This document shows, in pieces, positions 8,745 to 18,496 of a stretch of DNA of 64,000 nt. The notes beneath the pieces were generated by a model, which made no database searches, had not been told where the DNA came from, and saw only the letters and a program-made list of their open reading frames with translations. The position numbers were made by a program, and so were the translations under genes. This DNA is from Bacillota bacterium (lineage in GTDB: Bacteria > Bacillota > Bacilli > Alicyclobacillales > SLC66), in contig JAKACX010000002.1 of the NCBI GenBank assembly GCA_021821055.1, positions 40,636-104,635 of the forward strand. The letters are read 5' to 3'. Every line of letters starts with the position of its first letter. Positions within the stretch are counted from its first letter, which is position 1.

Positions 8745-9932
8745 TTATTCTTCCGGCGCCACGGAAGCCAGCGCGCGCTCCGCGAGAATATTGAGCGTCA
8801 CATCGTCCATCGGCGGGTTGTGCAGGCCGGCGCGCACGTCGCGGTACGCCCGCTCAAGCGGAGTGGAGCGCAGCAAGCTGTTGCCGCCGACCACCCGCAT
8901 CGCAAGGTCGACCATATCCACCGCCGCGTTGGTCGCGGCGTACTTCGCGAGCCCCAGTTCGGCGCGCATGCCCTGCCGCTGTTCGCGCGTCGGCGCCGCG
9001 TCGTAGCGGGCGGCGGTCGTGTACAGCAGCGTGCGGGCCGTGTCGCGCAGGACCTCGATCCGCCCCAGTTTCTCGCGCACCTGCGCAATGGTCGAAATCG
9101 GCTTTCCCTGCATGCTCGACGGCGAATGGCTCGCGGCAAACTGCAGGGCGTACCGGCGGGCGACGTTCGCGACGCCGAGGTACGTGGCGGGGATGTGCAG
9201 CAACCAGCCGCCGCCGTCGCTGCTGCGGCGCATCTTCTGCCCAGGCGCCACGAAGTCGAGCGCCCGCTCGTCGGGAACGAACACGTCGCGCAGTTCAAAC
9301 GTGTGGCTGCCGGTCCCGCGCATGCTCATGCTGTCCCACGATTCGGACAACACGAGACCGGGGGCGCCCTGCAGGATCAGGAACTCGCCGACGCGATCCA
9401 GCTCGGGGACAAACGCGGTGACAATAATGTGCGTCAGCATCGGACTGCCGGTCGCCCACGTCTTGTGGCCCCGGAGGACGAAGCCGCCGTCAGCCTTGGT
9501 CGCGACCGTGGATGGCCTGCCGCCGCGGCTGGGACTGCCCGTCTCGGGTTCCGTGGCGCACGAGTTGACCAGCGCGCCTTGCGCGGCGCACTGTTCGCAA
9601 AAGGCGCGGTACAGCTCATCCGGCCAGGCCTGCGTGTCGCGCAGGCTCTGGGTGATGCCGAGGTGCCATCCCATGACGAGGGCAGCCGCGGCGTCCCCTT
9701 GCGCGAGCCGTTCCTGTGCAAGCAGCAATTCGTAGAGAGACGCCCCCCGGCCGCCGTATTCGGCCGGTGCGGTGAGCGCGCTGTAGCCTGCCTTGTGCAA
9801 CAGTCTGATCTGACCGTCCACAAACCTTCCGCCGTCATCGTAGGCGGCGCTGTTTTCCGCGAGCCGGGCGGCAAGCCCGGCTACCCAATCCACGAGGGCC
9901 TGATCCTGCGCATTGCGGATGAATTGATCCAC
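8745..9932 (-). CDS. Acyl-CoA dehydrogenase family protein
   Basis: GTG start with GGGAGG RBS; LLHKAGYSALTAPAEYGGRGASLYELLLAQERLAQGDAAAALVMGWHLG...; FVLRGHKTWATGSPMLTH; C-term R..RDVRAGLHNPPMDD. Confidence 0.85.
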   Translation of the reverse strand: MDQFIRNAQDQALVDWVAGLAARLAENSAAYDDGGRFVDGQIRLLHKAGYSALTAPAEYGGRGASLYELLLAQERLAQGDAAAALVMGWHLGITQSLRDTQAWPDELYRAFCEQCAAQGALVNSCATEPETGSPSRGGRPSTVATKADGGFVLRGHKTWATGSPMLTHIIVTAFVPELDRVGEFLILQGAPGLVLSESWDSMSMRGTGSHTFELRDVFVPDERALDFVAPGQKMRRSSDGGGWLLHIPATYLGVANVARRYALQFAASHSPSSMQGKPISTIAQVREKLGRIEVLRDTARTLLYTTAARYDAAPTREQRQGMRAELGLAKYAATNAAVDMVDLAMRVVGGNSLLRSTPLERAYRDVRAGLHNPPMDDVTLNILAERALASVAPEE

Positions 9933-9997
9933 AGCGTTTCCCTCCCATGGATCCTTTAGATCGACCGGCGCGCACGTGGTTGCCGGATCGTCCGCAT

Positions 9998-11488
9998 TCA
10001 GCTGAACCAGTGCAGACCGCCAAGCAGCGACATGAGCGGTGAAGGCAGCACGCCGAGCAGCAGTGTGCCTGCGAGACAGACGGCGATGACCGTGTTCATC
10101 GCCGGAGTGGCTTTGACTGCCGTCTGGTCGTCCGGCGGCTGGCGCGTGAACATCGCCCGGACGATGGCAAAGTAGTAGTAGAACGCGACCGCGCTGGTGG
10201 CGAACAGGATTACGCCGAGCCAGAACTGGCCGTCGTTGAAGGCCGTCAGGAAAATGAGGAACTTGCCGACGAATCCACCGGTGAGCGGCATTCCGGCAAG
10301 GGAAAGGAGAAACACGAGCATCGACGCGGCCAGCCAGGGCGAACGCTTGTACAGCCCCGAAAAGGCGTCGATCTCCTCCGACGCGCGCGCCGCCTGGACC
10401 ACTTGCAGGACCGCAAACCCGCCGATGGTCATGAGCGCATACGCGACAAGGTAGTACACGCTTGCGCTGAGACCCTGGTAGACGCCGCTCGCCGAAGGCG
10501 TGACGCCGGCGGCCGCGAATGGCACGAGCAGGTAGCCGACCTGGCCGATGCTGGAGAACGCCAGCAGACGCTTGACATTTCGCTGGGCGAGAGCGCCCAC
10601 GTTGCCGATGACCATCGTGATGGCGGCCATCCAGCCGATCAGGGGCCACCACTCCGGCGTCTGCTGGCCAAAGACGGTGAGCAGGACGCGGATGAGCAGC
10701 GCCAGGACCGCCGCCTTCGAGACGACGGCGAGGTACGCGGTAACGGGTGTGGGCGCGCCTTCGTAAACATCCGCGGTCCACTGGTGAAACGGCGCCACGG
10801 ACATTTTTACGCCGACGCCAGCGGCCACGAGAACCAAGGCGACGTACAGGAGGGCCGGGGTCGTCACCCACGCGCTCTGGAGACTGCTCGCAATCGACAG
10901 GAGTTGCGTGGTGCCCGCCAGGCCGTAGACAAACGAGAGACCGTACAGGATCAGTGCGGAACCGATGGAGCCGATAATCAGGTACTTCAGCCCTCCCTCG
11001 GCCGAACGAAGGCTGCCGCGGTGCATCGCGACGAGCACGTAGGAGGAAATCGAGAGCAGTTCCAAGCCGACGTACAGCGTCACGAGATCGTTCGCGGCGG
11101 TCAGGACAAGCGCGCCGACCGTGGCAAACAGGATCATGTAAGAGTACTCGAACGGCAATTCGGCCTTCCTGGACGCGCCGATGGCCAGAAGGATAATCAA
11201 CGCGCACGACAGCAGGATGATCAGCATGAAGATGTTGCTGAAGTCATCGACCGCGACGGACGCGGTCTGGAGCGTGGCGTAAAAGACGTGCAACTGCAGG
11301 GCCGTGACGACGCCCGCCGCGACGGTGCCGGCGAGCGACAGCCAGGGCGTGATGTGGCGGGTGCGCGGTGGAACAAGAAATTCGACAATCATGACGATAA
11401 ACGCTGTGGCCGCAAGCACGACCTCCGGCCCGAGGGCCCGCCAGACATCTGTGAATGTGATGAACGTTTGCGCAGTCAAGCGCGTCAA
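9998..11488 (-). CDS. nuoN: NADH-quinone oxidoreductase subunit N
   Basis: Multi-TM antiporter-like subunit, last of nuo operon. Confidence 0.93.
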   Translation of the reverse strand: MTRLTAQTFITFTDVWRALGPEVVLAATAFIVMIVEFLVPPRTRHITPWLSLAGTVAAGVVTALQLHVFYATLQTASVAVDDFSNIFMLIILLSCALIILLAIGASRKAELPFEYSYMILFATVGALVLTAANDLVTLYVGLELLSISSYVLVAMHRGSLRSAEGGLKYLIIGSIGSALILYGLSFVYGLAGTTQLLSIASSLQSAWVTTPALLYVALVLVAAGVGVKMSVAPFHQWTADVYEGAPTPVTAYLAVVSKAAVLALLIRVLLTVFGQQTPEWWPLIGWMAAITMVIGNVGALAQRNVKRLLAFSSIGQVGYLLVPFAAAGVTPSASGVYQGLSASVYYLVAYALMTIGGFAVLQVVQAARASEEIDAFSGLYKRSPWLAASMLVFLLSLAGMPLTGGFVGKFLIFLTAFNDGQFWLGVILFATSAVAFYYYFAIVRAMFTRQPPDDQTAVKATPAMNTVIAVCLAGTLLLGVLPSPLMSLLGGLHWFS

Positions 11489-13044
11489 CCCCCTATCCGC
11501 CCGGCGATCGATTGAACTGTCGTGTGCACGACATCGCCCAGGACACTCGGGTAAACCCCGATCAGGATGACCAGCGCCACGAACACCGCCATTGCGACGT
11601 ATTCGACCGGCCGCGCATCGGCCAGCTGGTCGTACTCAGTCCGCTGCGGACCGAATGTGGTGCGCTGCATGGCGTACAGCAGGTAGAGCGCGACCAGGAT
11701 CATGCCGAGCGTCCCCACCGCGGCAAGCCACGGAAAGGTGGCGAAGCTGCCGAGAAACAGCGCAAACTCACTGATGAAACCGGACATTCCCGGAAGCCCG
11801 ACGGAACCGAGGGCGGCGACGAGCAGGACGCCCGAGATGACCGGCAGGGACTTGGACAGGCCGCCGAGGTTCTTGATTTCAAACGTCTTCGTGCGGTCCG
11901 CCTGCGCTCCCACGGCGTAGAACAGCAGCGCGGTGAGCAGTCCGGAGGAGACGAGCATGAACACGGCGCCCTGCAAGCCCACCGCCTGCAGCGACGCGAT
12001 GGCGAGCAGGACCAGGCCCATGTGACTGATGCTGGAGAAGGCGATCAGCCGCCGCCAGTCCTTCTGGGCCAGCGCCACCAGCGCGCCGTAGATGATGCTG
12101 ATGACGCCGAGCAGGCCCGTGAGCCACGCGAACTGCTGCAGTCCCTGCGGCAACAATTCCACCGCAAAGCGCAACAGGATGTACAGGCCAATTTTCATCA
12201 GCACGCCGCCGATCAGCATGTTCGTGCCGGTGTCCGCCTGTTCGTGCGCATCGGGCAGCCAGGTGTGAAACGGCACGAACGCCTCCTCGACGAGCACGGC
12301 GAGCAGGAAGACCAGATAGAGCGCATCCTGCGCCGCGATGGACAGTTGAAACTTGCCGGCCTCGCTGATCAGTTGCGGGATCGACAGACTCAGGAAATTC
12401 GGCGCAAAGCCGAGGTACACCTGCATGCTGGCGCCCTGCGCCTGAACGGCGTAGGAGTAGGCCAGCCCGATGAAGCCGGCAAGTAGGACGACGCTGGCCA
12501 GGCCACGGTAGATCAGGAACTTGGTCGCGGCGCGGCGGCGTCCCTCATTGCCCCACACGCTGATCAGGAAGTAGGTGGTGACGAGCGTCGCTTCGAGAAA
12601 GAAGAAAAACGTGAACAGGTCGGCCGAGGCAAACACGCCGTAGAGACCGGCCGTCAGCAGAAGTTGCCAGAAATAGTGCTCCTTCACGCGTTCGTGGATC
12701 GAATGGCTGCGCATGGACGCCATCAGTCCCACCACGCCCGTCAGCAGGATGAGCGGCATCGAGATGCCGTCCGCGCCGAAGGCGAAGCGGATGACAAGGG
12801 GCGTCGTCCCGAAGGCGTTTGGCACGGTGAGCCAGGTGGCCGCAAAGGGGAACTGGAACACCGCCATGCCCTTGTTGAAGCCGATGTACGCCGCCAGCGC
12901 GAACAGCAGCGCGAGCAGTTGGGCGGTGAGAGACACGCCGCGGACCGCCGAGGCGGCGCGCGCCGGGACGAAGAGCACGAACAGCGCCGCAAGAGCCGGA
13001 AGGAGCACCGTCAGAAAGAGTGCGTCGTTCACGTCAGAGCACAC
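11485..13044 (-). CDS. nuoM: NADH-quinone oxidoreductase subunit M
   Basis: FHTWLPDAHEQADTGTNMLIGGVLMKIGLY; ...SISHMGLVLLAIASLQ... Confidence 0.94.
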   Translation of the reverse strand: MCSDVNDALFLTVLLPALAALFVLFVPARAASAVRGVSLTAQLLALLFALAAYIGFNKGMAVFQFPFAATWLTVPNAFGTTPLVIRFAFGADGISMPLILLTGVVGLMASMRSHSIHERVKEHYFWQLLLTAGLYGVFASADLFTFFFFLEATLVTTYFLISVWGNEGRRRAATKFLIYRGLASVVLLAGFIGLAYSYAVQAQGASMQVYLGFAPNFLSLSIPQLISEAGKFQLSIAAQDALYLVFLLAVLVEEAFVPFHTWLPDAHEQADTGTNMLIGGVLMKIGLYILLRFAVELLPQGLQQFAWLTGLLGVISIIYGALVALAQKDWRRLIAFSSISHMGLVLLAIASLQAVGLQGAVFMLVSSGLLTALLFYAVGAQADRTKTFEIKNLGGLSKSLPVISGVLLVAALGSVGLPGMSGFISEFALFLGSFATFPWLAAVGTLGMILVALYLLYAMQRTTFGPQRTEYDQLADARPVEYVAMAVFVALVILIGVYPSVLGDVVHTTVQSIAGRIGG

Positions 13045-14980
13045 CTCCGATACCCGCGGCGATGATCAACAGAACCGCCACGCCAAACAGGGTGACCAGG
13101 CCGTACGTCTGGATCTGGCCCGTGTTGCCGTAACGCAGGCCTGCGCCGCCCGTGTAGACGCCTCCGCTGACCAGACGGACAAGGCCGTCGATGATCCAGC
13201 GGTCGACAAACCCGAGCGCTTCGGCAATGGCCCGGATTGGCCGCGTGACGATCCGGTCGTAAAGCTCGTCGAAGTAAAATTTGTTGAAGCTAAGCGTGTA
13301 CAGGAAACCGGATTTCTGCGCCATCCGCTGTGCGCGGCCAGGTGCGCCGTACGCGTAGTAGGCGAGTCCGATGCCGGCCAGTCCGACAACCGCGGAGACG
13401 ACCATCAGCCCCCAGTTCACCGCCGGGTCGTAGCCGACCGCGCCGCGGTCCTGGAGGAAGTTCGCGATCCAGGGCGCCCACGGGGTGTTGAAGAAGCCTG
13501 CGACCGTCGCCATGACCGCAAGCGCGGTGAGCGGAATGGTCATGGCGAGCCCGCCTTCATGGGGGTGCCGGTCGCCCTTGTACTCGCCGCCAAACGTCAG
13601 GAAGTAGACGCGGAAGATGTAGAACGCCGTGCAGAACGCGGCGATCAGGCCGACCGCGTACAGCACGTAGTTGCCCGAAGAGAACGCCGCCGAGAGGATC
13701 TCGTCTTTTGACCAGAAACCGGCAAACGGCGGGATTCCGGACAGCGCCAGGGCCCCGGCGAGGAACGCCGCGTTCGTCAGGGGCATCAGCTTGCGCAACC
13801 CGCCCATTTCAAACAGGTCCTGCGTTTCGACCGCGTGGATCACGCTGCCCGCCGTGAGGAACAGCAGCGCCTTGAAGAAGGCGTGCGTCATCAGGTGAAA
13901 GATGCCCGACACGTACGCGCCGACGCCCAGCGCCAGCATCATGTAGCCGAGCTGCGAGACGGTGGAATAGGCGATCACCCGCTTGATGTCGTGTTGCGTG
14001 AGGCCAATCAGCGCCGCGAGAATGGCCGTGAAGCCGCCGACTATGGCCACCACGTCGCTCGCCGCCGGGGACGCCTGGAACAGCGGGAACATGCGGGCCA
14101 CCAGATAGACGCCGGCTGCGACCATCGTGGCCGCGTGGATGAGGGCCGACACTGGCGTCGGGCCCTCCATCGCGTCAGGCAACCAGACGTGCAGCGGAAA
14201 CTGGGCCGACTTGCCGACCGCGCCCACGAACACGAGCAGCGCCGTCAGGGTGACAAACGCGGCCGGAGCCAGGCCGTAGGGCAGCGCGTGGATGCCGGGC
14301 CCCGTCAGGGCATGCGCCGCGAACAGCAGCGCGGGTGCGCCGTGCGCCATGGTGTACGGCGACGACACGGCCTGGCCATAAAAGATCGTGTCGAAGTTCA
14401 TGGTATGGAACCCGAGGTAGAGCAGGATCATGCCGACGAACAGTCCGACGTCGCCGATGCGCGTGACGATGAACGCCTTCTTGGCCGCCGCCGCCGCTTC
14501 GGGTTTGAAGTACCAGAAGCCGACCAGCAGATAGGAGCACACGCCGACCAGTTCCCAGAAGATGTAGAACTCCAGCAGGTTGGATGTTATGACCAGGCCC
14601 AGCATGGCGAACACGAACAGGCTGAGGTACTGGTAAAAGCGCGCGAAGCGCGCGTCGCCGCGCATGTAGCCACGGGAAAAGAGCAGCACGAGCGCGCTGA
14701 CAAAGCTGACCATGACGAGCATCATCGCATTGAGGCTGGTAACCTCAAAGCCGAATGAGATCGTGGCGCTGCCGAGGACCAGCCACGGGAACGTGACGGC
14801 GGGCTGGGGCCCGTGCAGGGCGACCTGAATCATGATTGCGAGGGAAATCACAAACGACGCCGCAACCGCCAGCACGGCGATCGAGGTTACCGCACCCTCC
14901 GCCAGGCGGCGTCCGCCGATGAGCAGGAGGACGTATGCGGCCAACGGCAATACCGGGACGAGCCACGCGAGTCCTGTCAT
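13034..14980 (-). CDS. nuoL: NADH-quinone oxidoreductase subunit L
   Basis: FPLHVWLPDAMEGPTPVSALIHAATMVAAGVYLVAR. Confidence 0.95.
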   Translation of the reverse strand: MTGLAWLVPVLPLAAYVLLLIGGRRLAEGAVTSIAVLAVAASFVISLAIMIQVALHGPQPAVTFPWLVLGSATISFGFEVTSLNAMMLVMVSFVSALVLLFSRGYMRGDARFARFYQYLSLFVFAMLGLVITSNLLEFYIFWELVGVCSYLLVGFWYFKPEAAAAAKKAFIVTRIGDVGLFVGMILLYLGFHTMNFDTIFYGQAVSSPYTMAHGAPALLFAAHALTGPGIHALPYGLAPAAFVTLTALLVFVGAVGKSAQFPLHVWLPDAMEGPTPVSALIHAATMVAAGVYLVARMFPLFQASPAASDVVAIVGGFTAILAALIGLTQHDIKRVIAYSTVSQLGYMMLALGVGAYVSGIFHLMTHAFFKALLFLTAGSVIHAVETQDLFEMGGLRKLMPLTNAAFLAGALALSGIPPFAGFWSKDEILSAAFSSGNYVLYAVGLIAAFCTAFYIFRVYFLTFGGEYKGDRHPHEGGLAMTIPLTALAVMATVAGFFNTPWAPWIANFLQDRGAVGYDPAVNWGLMVVSAVVGLAGIGLAYYAYGAPGRAQRMAQKSGFLYTLSFNKFYFDELYDRIVTRPIRAIAEALGFVDRWIIDGLVRLVSGGVYTGGAGLRYGNTGQIQTYGLVTLFGVAVLLIIAAGIGGVL

Positions 14981-15038
14981 ACGATCACCTTTCTGATCCG
15001 GCCCCACCCGGGGCGGCCGGACAAATATATCAGGGCCC

Positions 15039-15344
15039 TCACCATTTCATGGCGCTGGCGTCCTTCACGTCGGCGCTGTTGCGCATGCGGAAGAACGCGA
15101 GCAGGATGCCGAGCCCGACCGCCACCTCGGCCGCGCCGAGCGCGATGATGAACAGGGCGAACACCTGTCCCGCGACGTGCGGCGTCTTGCCGAAGTGGGA
15201 GAATGCCACGAGGTTGATGTTCGCGGCGTTGAGCATCATCTCGAGCGAGATCAGCACGATGATCAGATTGCGCTTGGTCAGCGCGCCATACGCCCCGATG
15301 GCGAACAGGATGGCGCCGAGAGCAAGAAAGGGTTGCAAGGCCAC
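15039..15344 (-). CDS. nuoK: NADH-quinone oxidoreductase subunit K
   Basis: ...GAYGALTKRNLIIVLISLEMMLNAANINLVAFSHF... Confidence 0.95.
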   Translation of the reverse strand: MALQPFLALGAILFAIGAYGALTKRNLIIVLISLEMMLNAANINLVAFSHFGKTPHVAGQVFALFIIALGAAEVAVGLGILLAFFRMRNSADVKDASAMKW

Positions 15345-15347
15345 GCG

Positions 15348-15872
15348 TCAGTCCTCCTTCCGGGCGATCACGACCGACCCCACAAGTGCGGCGGTCAGGA
15401 TCAGCGACAGCAGTTCAAACGGGATGGTGTACGTGTGGTAGAGCGACTGGGCAATCAGCACGACGGTCGGCTGCGTGTACGGATCGACCGCGCTCTGGCT
15501 GTAGGGCCATGTGGTGCCGCGCAGGACGAGCAGCATGATCCCCGTGAACACGACCACTCCGAGGAGCGTGAGCAGGCTGCGCCCGGTGCTGGCCTCCGGG
15601 CTCTCGGTGTCGTCTCCCTTTTGCGTGAGCATGAGCGCGAACACCATCAGGATCGTGATGGCCCCCGCGTACACAAGGATCTGCGCCATCCCGACGAAAT
15701 CCGCGCCGAGCAGGATGAAGATGCCCGCCACGCCGAGAAACACCCCGGCGAGCGCGACCGCCATGTGCATCACCTTGGTGAGCGTCATGAGCATGACGCC
15801 GGAGGCGATGATCAGCAGGGCCAGCAAAAAGAAGCTGACGGTCTGCCCGGTGAGCGGCATGCCGAAGAACAT
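15348..15872 (-). CDS. nuoJ: NADH-quinone oxidoreductase subunit J
   Basis: Multi-TM with GVFLGVAGIFILLGADFVGMAQILVYAGAITILMVFALML. Confidence 0.94.
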   Translation of the reverse strand: MFFGMPLTGQTVSFFLLALLIIASGVMLMTLTKVMHMAVALAGVFLGVAGIFILLGADFVGMAQILVYAGAITILMVFALMLTQKGDDTESPEASTGRSLLTLLGVVVFTGIMLLVLRGTTWPYSQSAVDPYTQPTVVLIAQSLYHTYTIPFELLSLILTAALVGSVVIARKED

Positions 15873-16363
15873 CAGCTGTCACCTCCCGGTTCCACGCCGT
15901 TCGCTGCGGCCGCGGCGGCGTGTTCCGCCTCGCGCGCGGCCTGTGCCGCCATGGCCTGCTCGTGGCTGCCAAACTCGCCGAGGTGGTTGCCGTACAGCCA
16001 CTCCATGTCCTTGTACAGCTCATCGCGCGTATACGACGCAAGTTCGAAACGCGGCGTCATGAGAATCGCCTCAGTCGGGCAAACCTCGACGCACAGGTCG
16101 CACAGGATGCAGATCTCGAAGTTGATGTCGTACGTGTCGATGCGCAGCTTCTTGTCCTCATTGCGCGTGCCCGACAGCGAGATGCAGTCAGTCGGACAGA
16201 TGCGCGCACACTGGTTGCAGACGATGCACAGTTCGGGAATGAATTGATGGATGCCGCGGTAGCGCTCCGGCATGTTGATGCGAACATCGGGATACTGCAG
16301 CGTGACTTTCTTCTTTGTCATCTGGCCGAACGTCACGCCAAGCCCCTTGAAAATCCCGAACAT
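15872..16363 (-). CDS. nuoI: NADH-quinone oxidoreductase subunit I
   Basis: Two 4Fe-4S motifs CIVCNQCARICP and CILCDLCVEVCP. Confidence 0.95.
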   Translation of the reverse strand: MFGIFKGLGVTFGQMTKKKVTLQYPDVRINMPERYRGIHQFIPELCIVCNQCARICPTDCISLSGTRNEDKKLRIDTYDINFEICILCDLCVEVCPTEAILMTPRFELASYTRDELYKDMEWLYGNHLGEFGSHEQAMAAQAAREAEHAAAAAANGVEPGGDS

Positions 16364-16400
16364 AAGACCACCTCCACGCGAGAAGGATTCGGCCCCCGCT

Positions 16401-17393
16401 TCAGCCGATGAGTGACAGTGCGCCGGTCAGGACCACATTGAACAGCGCGACGGGAATGAGCACCTTCCAGGCAAAACTCATCAGTTGGTCGCCGCGCATC
16501 CTCGGCATAGTGGCGCGAACCCAGAACAGGAAAAAGATGATGGCGCTCGTCTTGATCGCGAACCACAGCCAGGACGGCAGGAACGGACCGGCCCAGCCGC
16601 CGAGAAACAGCGTCGTCGCCAGGGCGGATATGGCAAACACGTAGACGTACTCGGAGAGCATGAAAAACGCGAACCGAAACCCGGAGTACTCGGTGAAGTA
16701 GCCTGCCACGAGCTCGGATTCCGCTTCCGGAAGGTCAAACGGCGTCCGGTTGAGTTCGGCCAACGCGGCGATCATGAAGACGACAAAGCCGATGATCTGC
16801 GGGATGATGTACCAGCCGAAACGATCCGTCGCCTGGTGCTGCACGATGGTCACGAGGTTCAGCGAGCCAGCCAGCATGACGACGCCGAGCACCGAGAGGC
16901 CAAGCGGGATCTCGTAGCTGATCATCTGCGCCGCCGACCGCATGCCGCCGAGCAGCGAGTACTTGTTGTTTGACGCCCACCCGGCCATGACGATGCCAAG
17001 GATGGTGAGGGAACTGAGCGCGATGTAGTAGAGCAGGCCCACATTCAGGTTCGCGGTGAAGATGTGCGACGCGGTGTACGGGATGACGGCCAGCACCATG
17101 AAGGACGGCACAAACGCGATGACGGGCGCGAGCAGGAACAGCGCGCGGTCGGCGTTTGCCGGGATGATGTCTTCCTTGATGAGCAGCTTGAGCACGTCTG
17201 CGACGGACTGCAGGAGTCCGAGCGGTCCGACGCGGTTCGGTCCGATGCGTCCCTGCATCCAGCCGATAACCTTGCGTTCAAAGTAGATCAGGTACGTCAC
17301 GATGCCAAGCACGAGAGCGAGAACAACCACAACCCCGATGAGCATGCCGAGCAGGGTCAGCGGCCGGAGTGGAGTCGCTTGCCAGGAAAACAT
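16401..17393 (-). CDS. nuoH: NADH-quinone oxidoreductase subunit H
   Basis: ERKVIGWMQGRIGPNRVGPLGLLQSVADVLKLLIKED. Confidence 0.96.
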   Translation of the reverse strand: MFSWQATPLRPLTLLGMLIGVVVVLALVLGIVTYLIYFERKVIGWMQGRIGPNRVGPLGLLQSVADVLKLLIKEDIIPANADRALFLLAPVIAFVPSFMVLAVIPYTASHIFTANLNVGLLYYIALSSLTILGIVMAGWASNNKYSLLGGMRSAAQMISYEIPLGLSVLGVVMLAGSLNLVTIVQHQATDRFGWYIIPQIIGFVVFMIAALAELNRTPFDLPEAESELVAGYFTEYSGFRFAFFMLSEYVYVFAISALATTLFLGGWAGPFLPSWLWFAIKTSAIIFFLFWVRATMPRMRGDQLMSFAWKVLIPVALFNVVLTGALSLIG

Positions 17394-18496
17394 TATGCGT
17401 CGACCTCCCCGAGCACGATGTCGACCGCGCCGAGAATAGCAATCAGATTCGCCATGCTCTGCCCGATGAGCAGTTTGCGCAGAATCTGCAGATTGACAAA
17501 CGACGGGCGGCGGAGTTTCAGGCGGTACGGCTTGTCTTTCCCGTCGGAGACGAGGTAGACGCCGAGTTCGCCGCGGGCGCCCTCAATGCCGCGGTAGTAC
17601 TCGCCCGCCGGAACGCGCACCAGCTTTGGCACCTTGCCGATGATCGGCCCGTCGGGGACGCGCTCCACCGCCTGCGCGACGATGTTCAGGGACTGTTCGA
17701 TCTCCTGCAGGTGGATGAAGTAGCGGTCGAAGCAGTCGCCGTTTTTGCCGACCGGGACAGCCCATTCAAACTGGTCGTAGATCGAGTACGGGCGATTCTT
17801 GCGCAGGTCCCAATTGAAGCCGGTCGAGCGCAGATTGATCCCGGACATCGCGTAGGCGATCCCGTCCTCCTGGCTGATGACGCCGATCCCGCGGACGCGG
17901 TTGAGAAAGATCTCATTGCCCGTAACGAGTTGGTGGTACATCGGCACCTTCTTTTGCATCTGGGCGGTGAAGTCGCGGACCTTCTCGATCCATCCCGGCG
18001 GGGCGTCCCACTGGACGCCGCCGACGCGCATGTAGTTGTACGTGAGACGGGCGCCGCAGATCTCATTGAACAGCATAATGATCTGTTCGCGCTCCTGAAA
18101 GGCGTACAAAAATGGGCTCATGGCGCCGAGATCGAGCAGATACGTGCCGAGGAACAGGAGGTGAGACGCGACCCTCTGCAGTTCCATCACGATGATGCGC
18201 AGGTACTCCGCCCGGGCGGGCACCTCGAGATCGAGCGCGTACTCCACTGTGTGGCAGAGAGCATAGTTGTTGAGCATGGACGCCACGTAATCCAAACGGT
18301 CTGTATAAGGAATTATTTGGACATACTGAAGGTCTTCCGCCAACTTCTCCGTGCCGCGGTGCAGGTAGCCGACGACCGGATCGGCGTCGACGATCTGCTC
18401 TCCGTCAATGGTGACGACGAGACGAAACACCCCGTGTGTACTCGGGTGTTGCGGCCCGACATTCAGGATCATCTCTTCAGAACGCAGTGCGCACAT
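17393..18496 (-). CDS. nuoD: NADH-quinone oxidoreductase subunit D
   Basis: MILNVGPQHPSTHGVFRLVVTIDGEQIVDADPVVGYLHRGTEKLAE; ATGA overlap with nuoC. Confidence 0.96.
   Translation of the reverse strand: MCALRSEEMILNVGPQHPSTHGVFRLVVTIDGEQIVDADPVVGYLHRGTEKLAEDLQYVQIIPYTDRLDYVASMLNNYALCHTVEYALDLEVPARAEYLRIIVMELQRVASHLLFLGTYLLDLGAMSPFLYAFQEREQIIMLFNEICGARLTYNYMRVGGVQWDAPPGWIEKVRDFTAQMQKKVPMYHQLVTGNEIFLNRVRGIGVISQEDGIAYAMSGINLRSTGFNWDLRKNRPYSIYDQFEWAVPVGKNGDCFDRYFIHLQEIEQSLNIVAQAVERVPDGPIIGKVPKLVRVPAGEYYRGIEGARGELGVYLVSDGKDKPYRLKLRRPSFVNLQILRKLLIGQSMANLIAILGAVDIVLGEVDA

Noticed and set aside
8745-11207. 820-aa continuous minus ORF
   Set aside because: Only the C-terminal 395 aa are an acyl-CoA dehydrogenase; the rest is an out-of-frame reading of nuoN. 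The real start is GTG 9932 with an RBS.
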